A stretch of 30,078 nt of DNA. Source: CAYOYK01 sp964408185 (GTDB lineage: Bacteria; Bacillota; Clostridia; Christensenellales; Aristaeellaceae). Where the stretch lies: the NCBI GenBank assembly GCA_964408185.1, contig CAYOYK010000027.1:1-30078 (forward strand), in the 5' to 3' direction. Shown one piece after another: positions 23,519 to 30,078 of this stretch (the stretch's first letter is position 1; each line of letters starts with the position of its first letter). The notes beneath the pieces were generated by a model. The model had not been told where the DNA came from. It made no database searches and saw only the letters and a list, made by a program, of their open reading frames with translations. A program made the translations under genes and the position numbers.

Positions 23519-23530
23519 CGGAGGCCATTG

Positions 23531-24454
23531 ATGAACCAAGAGTATAACCGCGCAATCGAGGACGAGCTTCATCGCTTGGATTTTGGCGTGGGGGAGCGTC
23601 AGCCGGAAACGCTTGCGGCGGAATGTCAGCCTGTGGCGGACGGCGCGATTCCGCAGCCGCTTGGCGCGGCCATGGCGTACAGCGTATGGCTGCCGGGCAA
23701 GCGCCTCCGGCCCACGCTGCTGCTGGCGGCGTACCGTCTGCTGCGCGAGGATTGGCGCGAGGCGCTTCCGTTTGCGGCGGCGCTGGAGATGATCCACACC
23801 TATTCGCTGATCCACGACGATCTGCCCGCCTTGGATAACGATTCGCTCCGGCGCGGCAAGCCCAGCAATCACATGGTATTTGGCGAGGATATAGCGCTGC
23901 TGGCCGGGGACGGCCTGCTCAACCTCGCATACGAGACCATGCTGGGCGCGCCGCTGTGCGCGCGGGAGCCTGCCGCCGCGCTGCGCGCCATCGGGTGCGT
24001 CGCGCGCCGCGCGGGCGTGCGCGGGATGATCGCGGGGCAAACGCTGGACGTGGCGCTGGAGGGCGCGGCGCCATCGGAGCGGGCGGTGCGCTATATCCAT
24101 CAGCACAAGACGGCGGATCTGCTGACCGCGCCGATGGAGGCGGGCTTGCTGCTGGCCGGGGCGGACGAGGCGCAGCTGGAGGCCGGACGCGCATACGGCC
24201 AGAGCCTTGGACTTGCGTTCCAAATGATCGACGATCTGCTGGATGTGGAAAGCAGCTCGGCCAAGCTGGGCAAAACCGTTGGTAAGGACGCGCAAGCCGG
24301 AAAGCAGACATGGCCCGCCGTTTTTGGCATGGACGCGACCCGCAGCGAGGCCCGCAGGCGCATTGACGAGGCCGTCGCCGCGCTGGCTCCGTTTGGCGAG
24401 CGAGCCGCGTTTTTGTGCGATCTGGCGCAACAATCCCTTGTGCGGGAAAGCTGA
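23531..24454 (+). CDS. ispA: Polyprenyl (farnesyl/geranylgeranyl) diphosphate synthase
   Basis: A 307-residue trans-prenyltransferase making C15 or C20 diphosphate from IPP and DMAPP. The first Asp-rich motif is D96-D97-LPAL-D102, the second is D234-D235-LL-D238. GKRLRP lies at 57-62 and RGK at 108-110, as in the family. The ATG at 23531 is preferred over a TTG one codon upstream since GGAGG is 6 bases away. The xseA-xseB-ispA order is standard in Firmicutes. Chain length is guessed from family likeness; the residues before the first motif (Tyr/Ser-Leu) do not settle it. Confidence 0.92.
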   Translation: MNQEYNRAIEDELHRLDFGVGERQPETLAAECQPVADGAIPQPLGAAMAYSVWLPGKRLRPTLLLAAYRLLREDWREALPFAAALEMIHTYSLIHDDLPALDNDSLRRGKPSNHMVFGEDIALLAGDGLLNLAYETMLGAPLCAREPAAALRAIGCVARRAGVRGMIAGQTLDVALEGAAPSERAVRYIHQHKTADLLTAPMEAGLLLAGADEAQLEAGRAYGQSLGLAFQMIDDLLDVESSSAKLGKTVGKDAQAGKQTWPAVFGMDATRSEARRRIDEAVAALAPFGERAAFLCDLAQQSLVRES

Positions 24455-24466
24455 ATGATGTATGAT
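24438..24466 (+). promoter_or_regulatory. Internal promoter for the PAP2-like to thiI segment
   Basis: TTGTGC (24438-24443), 17 bp, TATGAT (24461-24466), the -35 overlapping the last codons of ispA. It would start transcription near 24473, just before AAGGAGG and the TTG start of the next gene. Confidence 0.6.
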
Positions 24467-24495
24467 ATAAGCTAATGACCTAAGGAGGTGAGCGC

Positions 24496-24954
24496 TTGAA
24501 GTCCATTTGGGAGATTTTTCAAAACCATGCGGTGATCTGCGCGCTGATAAGCTGGCTGCTTGCGCAGGCGCTCAAGATCCCCATCTATCGCGTGGTGGAA
24601 AAGAAATGGGACTGGCACCGCTTCTTTGGGTCGGGCGGCATGCCCAGCTCGCACTCCGCGCTTACGGTATCCCTGTGCTGCATGGTGGGCGTGCTGGATG
24701 GCTTCGGCACAACGCAGTTTGCAATCAGCCTTGCGCTGGCGGTCATCGTGATGTACGACGCTGCGGGCGTGCGGCGCGAAAGCGGCACGCAGGCCGCGAT
24801 GATCAACCAGATTTTGCGCGATGTGCTCATCAACGGCAAAAAGATATCGGACGATGAGCTCAAGGAGCTGATCGGCCATACGCCGCTGGAGGTCTGCGCG
24901 GGCGCGCTGCTGGGCTTGGTGGTCGCGGTAGTATATATTTTGATTCTTTTGTAG
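24496..24954 (+). CDS. Divergent PAP2 (DUF212) family membrane protein
   Basis: A 152-residue membrane protein with the divergent PAP2 signature GGMPSSHSA (about 47-55), related to the phosphatase C2/C3 motifs of PAP2 enzymes, followed by YDAAGVRRESGTQA. It has three to four hydrophobic segments. The start codon is TTG at 24496, supported by AAGGAGG 7 bases upstream and by the natural family start. Suggested activity is a lipid or polyprenyl phosphatase, which would suit the ispA neighbour, but the catalytic role of this family is unproven. Confidence 0.85.
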   Translation: MKSIWEIFQNHAVICALISWLLAQALKIPIYRVVEKKWDWHRFFGSGGMPSSHSALTVSLCCMVGVLDGFGTTQFAISLALAVIVMYDAAGVRRESGTQAAMINQILRDVLINGKKISDDELKELIGHTPLEVCAGALLGLVVAVVYILILL

Positions 24955-24966
24955 GAGGCACCTAAG

Positions 24967-25503
24967 ATGAGCATGGATCACTTTTTGGAAGAAGTGGTTG
25001 TCAAACAGAAGCAGGGCTTTCAAAACTTCGTATACGTGGTCGCAACAATTTCCATGGTGCTGTTTTTTGCCGTGGCGATTGTGATGGTCAATTGGCTCAT
25101 GATGGGCTTTGACGTGCTGACGTTGATTTTCGCGCTCCTGTTCGGCGCTTCGGCGGTTTTTCTGTACCTCCGCAAGGATCGCATCCGCACCGAGTATGAG
25201 TACACATTTACCAACGGAGACTTGGATTTTGCCATGGTGTTCAACAACAACAAGCGCAAGACCCTCGGCACCATGAAGGTGAAAAATGTGGACGCCTTTG
25301 GCGCCGTAAACTCCAACGCGTTCAATAAGTACATCAATATGCCCGGCGTCAAGCGGCGCAACTGGTTCCTCAACCGCGAGGCGGAGCTGTACTATTTTTA
25401 CTACCAAAAGGAAGCGGTGCGCAACATCATCGTGTTTGAGCCCAGCGAGGAAATGGTGGGCCTCATCAAGAAGTATCTGCCGCGCGGCGTGTACAACGAC
25501 TGA
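24967..25503 (+). CDS. Small membrane protein, possibly DUF6106 family
   Basis: A 178-residue protein of unknown function. Residues 20-68 contain two hydrophobic segments; residues 75-178 are a soluble domain with DLDFAMVFNNNKRKTLGTMKV, then NREAELYYFYYQKEAVRNIIVFEPSEEM. The layout is that of bacterial membrane-anchored PH-like domain proteins, and I recall similar proteins filed as DUF6106 in Clostridia; both are tentative. TAGGAGG overlaps the preceding stop. Its TGA is one base from the ATG of the cysteine desulfurase, implying coupling. Confidence 0.7.
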   Translation: MSMDHFLEEVVVKQKQGFQNFVYVVATISMVLFFAVAIVMVNWLMMGFDVLTLIFALLFGASAVFLYLRKDRIRTEYEYTFTNGDLDFAMVFNNNKRKTLGTMKVKNVDAFGAVNSNAFNKYINMPGVKRRNWFLNREAELYYFYYQKEAVRNIIVFEPSEEMVGLIKKYLPRGVYND

Positions 25504-25504
25504 T

Positions 25505-26662
25505 ATGGTCTATTTGGATAACAGCGCTACGACGCGCGTAAGTCAACCTGTCGCCGACGCGATGCGCTCGGCCATGACGGATCGTTTTTTCAACCCGTCG
25601 GCGCTGTATGGGCCTGCGGGCGAGATGGAGCGGGAGCTGCTGGAGTGCCGCAAGGTCGTCGGCGAGCAGCTTGGCTGCACGGAGAAAAGCGTCATCTTCA
25701 CCTCCGGCGGCACGGAGTCAAACAATATGGCCATATTGGGCCGCCTACGCCATTGGAATCGCGCGGGGACAATTTTGTACAGCGCCGCCGAGCATCCCTC
25801 CGTGAAGAACGCCTGCATGGAGGCGGCGGAGCTGTACGCCTTTACGCCCAAGGAGATCCCGCTGACAAAGAGCGGCTCGCTTGATGTAGAGGCCTTCGAG
25901 GGCATGCTGAACGATCAGGTGTGCATGATCTGCGTGATGCAGGTTTGCAACGAAACCGGGGTACTGATGCCCCTCAAGCGGGTAACGGAGCTGCGCGATC
26001 GCCTCGCGCCGCAGGCCCCCGTGCATGTGGACGGCGTGCAGGGCTTTATGCGCTATCCCATCAGGCTGTCTGATCTCGGCATCGACAGCTATTCCATCAG
26101 CGCGCATAAGATCAACGGCCCCAAGGGCGTGGGCGCGCTGGTTACCCGCGGCGGCTATAAGCTCCACCCCATGCTCTTTGGCGGCGGGCAGCAGAACGGC
26201 CTGCGCTCCGGCACGGAGAACACCCCCGGTATCATCGGCCTGCGCGCCGCCGTTGAGAGCCACCCGCACCCGGCCTACGCCATTCCGTACATGAATCGCC
26301 TCAAACAAACGCTGCTGGACGGCATCCGGCCCTACATCAAGGAGATGAAGGTGCTGGCCGTGCAGCCGGACGAGGCCGACAACGCCGCGCACATCCTGTG
26401 CCTGTCGCTGCCGCCCGTGCGCAGCGAGACCATGATTCACGCGCTGGAGGGCAACGGCATCTTGGTTGGCTCCGGCTCCGCGTGCTCCTCCAAAAAAGCG
26501 AAGCATTCCGCCGTGCTGTCAGCCATGCATGTGCCCAACGAGCTGATGGACAGCGTGCTGCGCATCAGCCTGACCACGCAGAACACGGTGGAGGAGATGG
26601 AGTACGTCGCCGCCATCCTCATCGAGCAATACCGCCTGCTGTCCCGGTTTACAAGGCGTTAA
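25505..26662 (+). CDS. NifS/IscS-like cysteine desulfurase
   Basis: A PLP enzyme that takes sulfur from cysteine as a persulfide. It has 385 residues. His97 (AEHPSVKNA), Asp176 and Gln179 (VHVDGVQG), the PLP Lys202 (SAHKINGPKG) and the active-site Cys327 in GSGSACSS are all in place. It ends 14 bp before thiI, so it is probably a dedicated sulfur donor for 4-thiouridine synthesis, as NifZ is for ThiI in B. subtilis. The start ATG 25505 has only weak Shine-Dalgarno potential and likely relies on coupling to the preceding gene. Confidence 0.93.
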   Translation: MVYLDNSATTRVSQPVADAMRSAMTDRFFNPSALYGPAGEMERELLECRKVVGEQLGCTEKSVIFTSGGTESNNMAILGRLRHWNRAGTILYSAAEHPSVKNACMEAAELYAFTPKEIPLTKSGSLDVEAFEGMLNDQVCMICVMQVCNETGVLMPLKRVTELRDRLAPQAPVHVDGVQGFMRYPIRLSDLGIDSYSISAHKINGPKGVGALVTRGGYKLHPMLFGGGQQNGLRSGTENTPGIIGLRAAVESHPHPAYAIPYMNRLKQTLLDGIRPYIKEMKVLAVQPDEADNAAHILCLSLPPVRSETMIHALEGNGILVGSGSACSSKKAKHSAVLSAMHVPNELMDSVLRISLTTQNTVEEMEYVAAILIEQYRLLSRFTRR

Positions 26663-26676
26663 GGAGAGAATCGCGC

Positions 26677-27822
26677 ATGCGAAACGTAATACAGGTACGC
26701 TTTGGGGAAATCTACCTGAAAGGGCTGAACCGCCCTTATTTTATGCGGATGCTGGTAGAGCGCATCAAAAACGCCGTCGCGCCGCTGAACGGCCGCGTGT
26801 GGCTGTGCGACAGCCGCGTCTATGTAAGCGACGCGACCGATATGGAGCTTGCCCTCGAAAAGGTGTGCAAGGTCTTTGGCGTACACTCGGTCTGCCGCGC
26901 GGTAGAAATGGACAAGGCTGATTTTCACGCCATTTGCGAGCAAGCCGTTCGCATGATGGAGAGCGTGACGGGCAGCTTCAAGGTGGATTCCCGCCGCTCC
27001 GACAAGCGGTATCCCATGGATTCGCCCACCCTCAACATGGAGATCGGCGGCTATGTGCTGGAGCGCCTGCCGCAGCTCCGCGTGGACGTGCATCACCCGG
27101 AAACGGTTTTGTCTGTTGAGATACGAGATCACGCCTACCTGTACACAAAGCCCGTGATGGCCGTGGGCGGCATGCCGGTCGGCACAAACGGGCGCGCGCT
27201 GCTGCTGCTCAGCGGCGGCATAGACAGCCCCGTTGCCGGGTGGATGGTCGCCAAGCGCGGCGTGGAGGTCAACGCGGTGCACTTCCATTCCTTCCCGTAC
27301 ACGAGCGAGCGCGCCAAGCAGAAGGTGCTCGATTTGGCGAGCATACTGTCCGAGAGCCTGTGCGGCATACGCGTGCACGTTGCGCCCTTTACGGAAATCC
27401 AAATGGCGATCCATGAGAAATGCCACCCTGATTATACCACGCTCATCATGAGGCGTTACATGATGCGCATTGCCAACGCGATCGCGCACAAGGAGCGCGC
27501 CGACGCGCTGGTCACCGGCGAGAGCATCGGGCAGGTGGCGAGCCAGACCATGAGCGCGCTCGCCTGTACGGACGCTGTGGCGGATATCCCCGTGTTCCGC
27601 CCGCTCATCGGCTTTGACAAGCAGGAGATCATCGACGTGGCGGAGCGCATCGGCACGTTTGAGACCTCCTCGCTGCCGTTTGAGGATTGCTGCACCGTGT
27701 TCACGCCGCGCCATCCGGCTACGCGGCCCAAGCTGGAAATCATTCTGGAGGGCGAGGCCAAGCTGGATACCGACGCGCTTGTGCAGGCCGCCGTGGACGC
27801 GACCGAGGTGTTCAAGCAGTAA
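26677..27822 (+). CDS. thiI: tRNA 4-thiouridine synthase ThiI
   Basis: Adenylates and thiolates U8 of tRNA. The 381 residues include an N-terminal ferredoxin-like and THUMP domain (about 1-165, starting with VRFGEIYLKGLNRPYF) and a PP-loop ATPase with SGGIDSP (179-185). The SLPFEDCCTVFTP segment near 325-340 holds the conserved Cys. There is no C-terminal rhodanese domain, the short form used by most Firmicutes, so the adjacent desulfurase must give sulfur directly. AAGGAGAGA lies upstream of ATG 26677. The TAA stop is immediately followed by the stop of the convergent bofA gene. Confidence 0.95.
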   Translation: MRNVIQVRFGEIYLKGLNRPYFMRMLVERIKNAVAPLNGRVWLCDSRVYVSDATDMELALEKVCKVFGVHSVCRAVEMDKADFHAICEQAVRMMESVTGSFKVDSRRSDKRYPMDSPTLNMEIGGYVLERLPQLRVDVHHPETVLSVEIRDHAYLYTKPVMAVGGMPVGTNGRALLLLSGGIDSPVAGWMVAKRGVEVNAVHFHSFPYTSERAKQKVLDLASILSESLCGIRVHVAPFTEIQMAIHEKCHPDYTTLIMRRYMMRIANAIAHKERADALVTGESIGQVASQTMSALACTDAVADIPVFRPLIGFDKQEIIDVAERIGTFETSSLPFEDCCTVFTPRHPATRPKLEIILEGEAKLDTDALVQAAVDATEVFKQ

Positions 27823-28083
27823 TCAGGGCAGCGCGGAGATTGCCGCGCTGACCGCTACTCCGGGGAGCCCCAGCCAACCCGCCGACAATACCGTCAGCGG
27901 GTTTTGCGCTACGTGCACGCCAAACACGGACAGCGCCAAATTGCACAGATACAGCAGAATGACGCCGTATGCGGCCCTTTTGCAAAAGCGCATCACCCCG
28001 CGGTCGGGCGTGGTGCGGATGGCAAGCCCATACAGCAGCAGCGCCGTGCCGCCAAGCGTCAGCGCCAATCCAAGCAAGCTCAT
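27823..28083 (-). CDS. bofA: Pro-sigma-K processing inhibitor BofA family protein
   Basis: An 86-residue membrane protein of the mother cell that restrains the SpoIVFB protease and so pro-sigma-K activation. Two hydrophobic segments (about 1-20 and 32-58) precede the signature FGVHVAQNPLTVLSAGWLGLPGVA, which aligns with the GIHV...N...T...G.LG.PG pattern of B. subtilis BofA. The start is the ATG at 28081-28083, since GGGAGA lies 7 bases upstream; an in-frame ATG two codons before is too close to it. A sigma-E-like promoter precedes the gene. It lies convergent to thiI with directly adjoining stops and no visible terminator. Confidence 0.85.
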   Translation of the reverse strand: MSLLGLALTLGGTALLLYGLAIRTTPDRGVMRFCKRAAYGVILLYLCNLALSVFGVHVAQNPLTVLSAGWLGLPGVAVSAAISALP

Positions 28084-28116
28084 GGTCATTTCTCCCTTCG
28101 GGCAGCATGCGAGGAA

Positions 28117-28146
28117 AGCATATGAAAAACAAATGCGAAGTATTCC
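28117..28146 (-). promoter_or_regulatory. Sigma-E-type promoter of bofA
   Basis: On the minus strand GGAATACT (28146-28139), 14 bp, CATATGCT (28124-28117). This matches the early mother-cell sigma-E pattern GKMATATT-N14-CATACAMT with a few mismatches and correct spacing. Transcription would begin near 28110, leaving a 27-nt leader carrying the Shine-Dalgarno. B. subtilis bofA is under sigma-E, which fits. Confidence 0.65.
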
Positions 28147-28249
28147 GGGGGGTGGCCGCACGCGGCGGAGGGACGGCAACAGGCGCGCCGTCTGCGATTT
28201 CATGTGGATTCGTTTCTTCGACATATTGTGAAGAATCTGTCAAAAACAG

Positions 28250-28278
28250 TTGCGCAAGCGACGCGAATAGGATATAAT
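28250..28278 (+). promoter_or_regulatory. Sigma-A promoter of cggR-pgk
   Basis: TTGCGC (28250-28255), 17 bp, TATAAT (28273-28278); the -10 is perfect. Transcription should begin around 28285, within the CggR-like operator. The rest of the 28084-28249 gap holds the bofA promoter and nothing else recognised. Confidence 0.8.
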
Positions 28279-28282
28279 GGCG

Positions 28283-28317
28283 TGGGATAGAATTTGTCAC
28301 GCGGGACGGATTTCATC
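28283..28317 (+). promoter_or_regulatory. Candidate CggR operator
   Basis: Two tandem elements: TGGGAT-N6-TGTC (28283-28298) and CGGGAC-N6-CATC (28302-28317), 19 bp apart. The B. subtilis CggR operator is two tandem CGGGAC-N6-TGTC boxes about 20 bp apart. Here one box departs in its first half and the other in its second half. The location just after the -10 suits autorepression relieved by fructose-1,6-bisphosphate. Confidence 0.55.
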
Positions 28318-28333
28318 CCATAAAGGAGACGCT

Positions 28334-29359
28334 ATGCAGGACGACTACTTTATGCTCATGCAAAAGCTCGCGCCGGATCTGGCACAGGAAATCGAACGCC
28401 GCGCGCTGGTGCTGGAGCGGATAGACGCCCTGCAGCCGGTCGGGCGCAGGATGCTTGCCTCCCGCCTGAACCTCCCGGAGCGCGAGGTGCGCACGGTGGC
28501 GGCGTTGCTGAAGGAGCACGGGCTCATCTCGCTGGACGCCGCCGGCATGACACTCACCGCCGAGGCGAGCGATATTCTGCCGTCCGCGCGCCGCTTCAGC
28601 CGCGACCTGCGCGGGCTCACCAAGCTGGAGGCCGCGCTCAGCCAGCGGCTGGGCGTGCCCAAGGTGTTTATTGCGGCAGGGGATTGCGATCAGGACCCGC
28701 ATGTGCTCACCGAGGTCGGCCGCGTGGCGGCCAGCCGCCTGCGCGGCTTCCTGCACAACGGCGCGACGCTTGCCGTGACGGGCGGCACCACCATCCATGA
28801 GGTCGCCTTTGCCATTATGCCCGGCACGCCCATGAACGTGATGGTCGTCCCCGCGCGCGGTGGCATCGGGCGGGCGCTGGAAACGCAGGCCAACACCATC
28901 GCGTCCGAGATCGCCAAGCGTCTGGGCGGGCACCATCGGCTGATGCACCTGCCCGATCTGGTGGACGAGCAAGCCCTCACGGAGCTGCGCAAGCTCGGCG
29001 AGGTCAACGAGACGCTCGACCTCCTGCAGCGCGCGGACGTGGTGCTGCACGGCATCGGCCGCGCGGACGAAATGGCCGAGAAGCGTCAGCTCTCGCCGTC
29101 GGTTGAGCAAAGTGTGCTGGCGGACGGCGCGGTTGCCGAGGCATACGGCTGCTACTTTGACGCGGCAGGTCGTATGGTGTACTCAGCCTCCATTGTAGCG
29201 CATGATCTGGGCAAGCTGAAGCCCTCCTGCGCCATGCTGGCGGTGGCGGCCGGCAAGCGCAAGGCGCGCGCCATCGTATCCGTTATCCAAAACAGGCCGC
29301 ACGCCATGCTGGCCACCGATGAGGGCGCCGCCCTTGAGATCCTTTCGCTTCCTGATTGA
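28334..29359 (+). CDS. cggR: Central glycolytic genes regulator CggR (SorC family)
   Basis: Represses lower-glycolysis genes, and is inactivated by fructose-1,6-bisphosphate in B. subtilis. It has 341 residues. The N-terminal winged helix lies near residues 25-75 (IDALQPVGRRMLASRLNLPEREV). The C-terminal sugar-phosphate-binding domain shows LAVTGGTTIHEVAFAI, VVPARGGIGRALETQANTIASEIAK and DVVLHGIGRADEMA, hallmarks of SorC/CggR effector domains. AAAGGAGA precedes ATG 28334. It is followed after 62 bp by pgk rather than gapA. Best judged CggR because of this position; other SorC regulators are less likely. Confidence 0.88.
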   Translation: MQDDYFMLMQKLAPDLAQEIERRALVLERIDALQPVGRRMLASRLNLPEREVRTVAALLKEHGLISLDAAGMTLTAEASDILPSARRFSRDLRGLTKLEAALSQRLGVPKVFIAAGDCDQDPHVLTEVGRVAASRLRGFLHNGATLAVTGGTTIHEVAFAIMPGTPMNVMVVPARGGIGRALETQANTIASEIAKRLGGHHRLMHLPDLVDEQALTELRKLGEVNETLDLLQRADVVLHGIGRADEMAEKRQLSPSVEQSVLADGAVAEAYGCYFDAAGRMVYSASIVAHDLGKLKPSCAMLAVAAGKRKARAIVSVIQNRPHAMLATDEGAALEILSLPD

Positions 29360-29421
29360 TTGCTCGCCCTTTGTGGCTCTGCAATAGATTTCCCCAACAA
29401 CCATGCTAAGGAGTGTGCATT

Positions 29422-30078
29422 ATGGCGAAGAAAACCATTGAGGACATCCAGGTCAAAGGGAAAAAGGTCTTGGTTCGCTGCGACTTTAACGTGCCGCTGG
29501 ACGAGAACAACATCATCACGGATGAAAACCGCATTCGCGGCGCGCTGCCCACCATCAAATACCTGATGGAGCATGGCGCGCGCATCATCCTGTGCTCGCA
29601 TCTGGGCCGTCCCAAAGGAGAATTTAACAAAAAATACTCCTTGGCCCCCGTTGCCGCGCGCCTGACACAGCTCCTTGCCAAGGAAGTCAAGCTGGCGGAC
29701 GACGTCATCGGCCCCAGCGCGCATAAGCTGGCCGACGAGCTGAAGGACGGCGACGTCATGATGCTCGAAAACGTCCGCTTCCATAAGGAAGAGGAAAAGA
29801 ACGACCCGGAGTTTGCCAAGCAGCTTGCCTCCTTGGCCGAGGTCTACGTCAACGACGCGTTTGGCACCGCGCACCGCGCGCATGCCTCCACCGAGGGCGT
29901 GGCGCACATCCTGCATCCCGCCGTTGCGGGCTTCCTGATTGGCAAGGAGCTCAGCATCATGGGCAAGGCGCTGGAGGATCCCGCTCGCCCCTTTGTGGCG
30001 ATTCTGGGCGGCGCGAAGGTCAGCGATAAGATCGGCGTGATCACCAACCTGCTGGACAAGGTGGATACGCTTATCATC
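29422..30078 (+). CDS. pgk: Phosphoglycerate kinase (3' end beyond the window)
   Basis: Transfers phosphate from 1,3-bisphosphoglycerate to ADP in glycolysis. The first 219 codons are present and cover the N-terminal substrate domain and the hinge. The signature RCDFNVPLDE (19-28), the substrate residues in DENRIRGALPTIKYL and HLGRPKGE, and YVNDAFGTAHRAHAST are all intact; AILGGAKVSDKI begins the C-terminal domain. AAGGAG lies 8 bases before ATG 29422. It is probably cotranscribed with cggR from the promoter at 28250; the 62-bp gap shows no terminator. Confidence 0.97.
   Translation, partial: MAKKTIEDIQVKGKKVLVRCDFNVPLDENNIITDENRIRGALPTIKYLMEHGARIILCSHLGRPKGEFNKKYSLAPVAARLTQLLAKEVKLADDVIGPSAHKLADELKDGDVMMLENVRFHKEEEKNDPEFAKQLASLAEVYVNDAFGTAHRAHASTEGVAHILHPAVAGFLIGKELSIMGKALEDPARPFVAILGGAKVSDKIGVITNLLDKVDTLII

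Noticed and set aside
27829..27850. An 8-bp hairpin (CAGCGCGG/CCGCGCTG) as a terminator for thiI
   Set aside because: It has no T-run on either side and lies within the bofA coding sequence.
1..30078. tRNA, rRNA, insertion sequence, prophage or attachment sites
   Set aside because: None was recognised; gaps are short and explained by promoters, terminators or repeats, and codon use looks uniform across genes by eye.

Overview
The window is GC-rich bacterial DNA (roughly 60% GC by eye) from a spore-forming, low-temperature-of-evidence but clearly Firmicutes/Clostridia-type genome. The support is dipicolinate synthase A and B, a BofA-type inhibitor of pro-sigma-K processing, an Asp23/AmaP/DUF2273 cell-envelope set, a CggR-pgk glycolytic junction, AAGGAGG-type ribosome binding sites nearly everywhere, and a biotin-domain-less carboxyltransferase alpha subunit. 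A high-GC clostridial lineage such as Christensenellales or Oscillospirales fits best; that placement is inference.

Layout. 1-1261: 3' part of an oxaloacetate decarboxylase alpha / PycB-type carboxyltransferase with its terminator. 1370-2398: M42 aminopeptidase. 2399-2741: non-coding, rich in inverted repeats, ending in back-to-back terminators. 2742-4724 (minus): a two-gene cassette (TIM-barrel sugar isomerase/epimerase, then Gfo/Idh/MocA dehydrogenase), divergent from an AraC regulator (4852-5646), which is followed by a zinc-ribbon membrane protein (5669-6376). 6377-6562: a degenerate 15-16 bp tandem repeat. 6648-8970: a GH65 maltose phosphorylase with a consensus promoter and a cre/LacI-type operator. 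9039-10462: dpaA-dpaB. 10568-14697: a secreted DUF3298-like protein and an FtsK/SpoIIIE translocase. 14839-17929: hisS-aspS, with a terminator-like hairpin in the hisS leader. 18000-24454: a long operon-like run of asp23-like, amaP, DUF2273, nusB, TsaD-like paralogue, folD, xseA, xseB and ispA. 24496-27822: a divergent-PAP2 membrane protein, a small membrane protein, a NifS-like cysteine desulfurase and thiI. 27823-28083 (minus): bofA. 28334-30078: cggR and the 5' part of pgk.

Functionally most of the window is conserved housekeeping: translation (hisS, aspS, thiI with its sulfur donor), transcription antitermination (nusB), one-carbon metabolism (folD), DNA repair and segregation (xseAB, ftsK/spoIIIE), isoprenoids (ispA), glycolysis and sporulation. 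Two accessory sugar loci (AraC plus isomerase/dehydrogenase; maltose phosphorylase) sit between them.

I did not find a convincing undescribed multi-gene system. The unusual material is mostly regulatory or non-coding: the 15-16 bp repeat array, the hairpin cluster at 2498-2724, the hisS leader, mother-cell-type promoter matches in front of bofA (sigma-E-like) and dpaA (sigma-K-like), and a CggR-like operator in a cggR-pgk junction lacking gapA. All calls come from reading the sequence; no database search was run.
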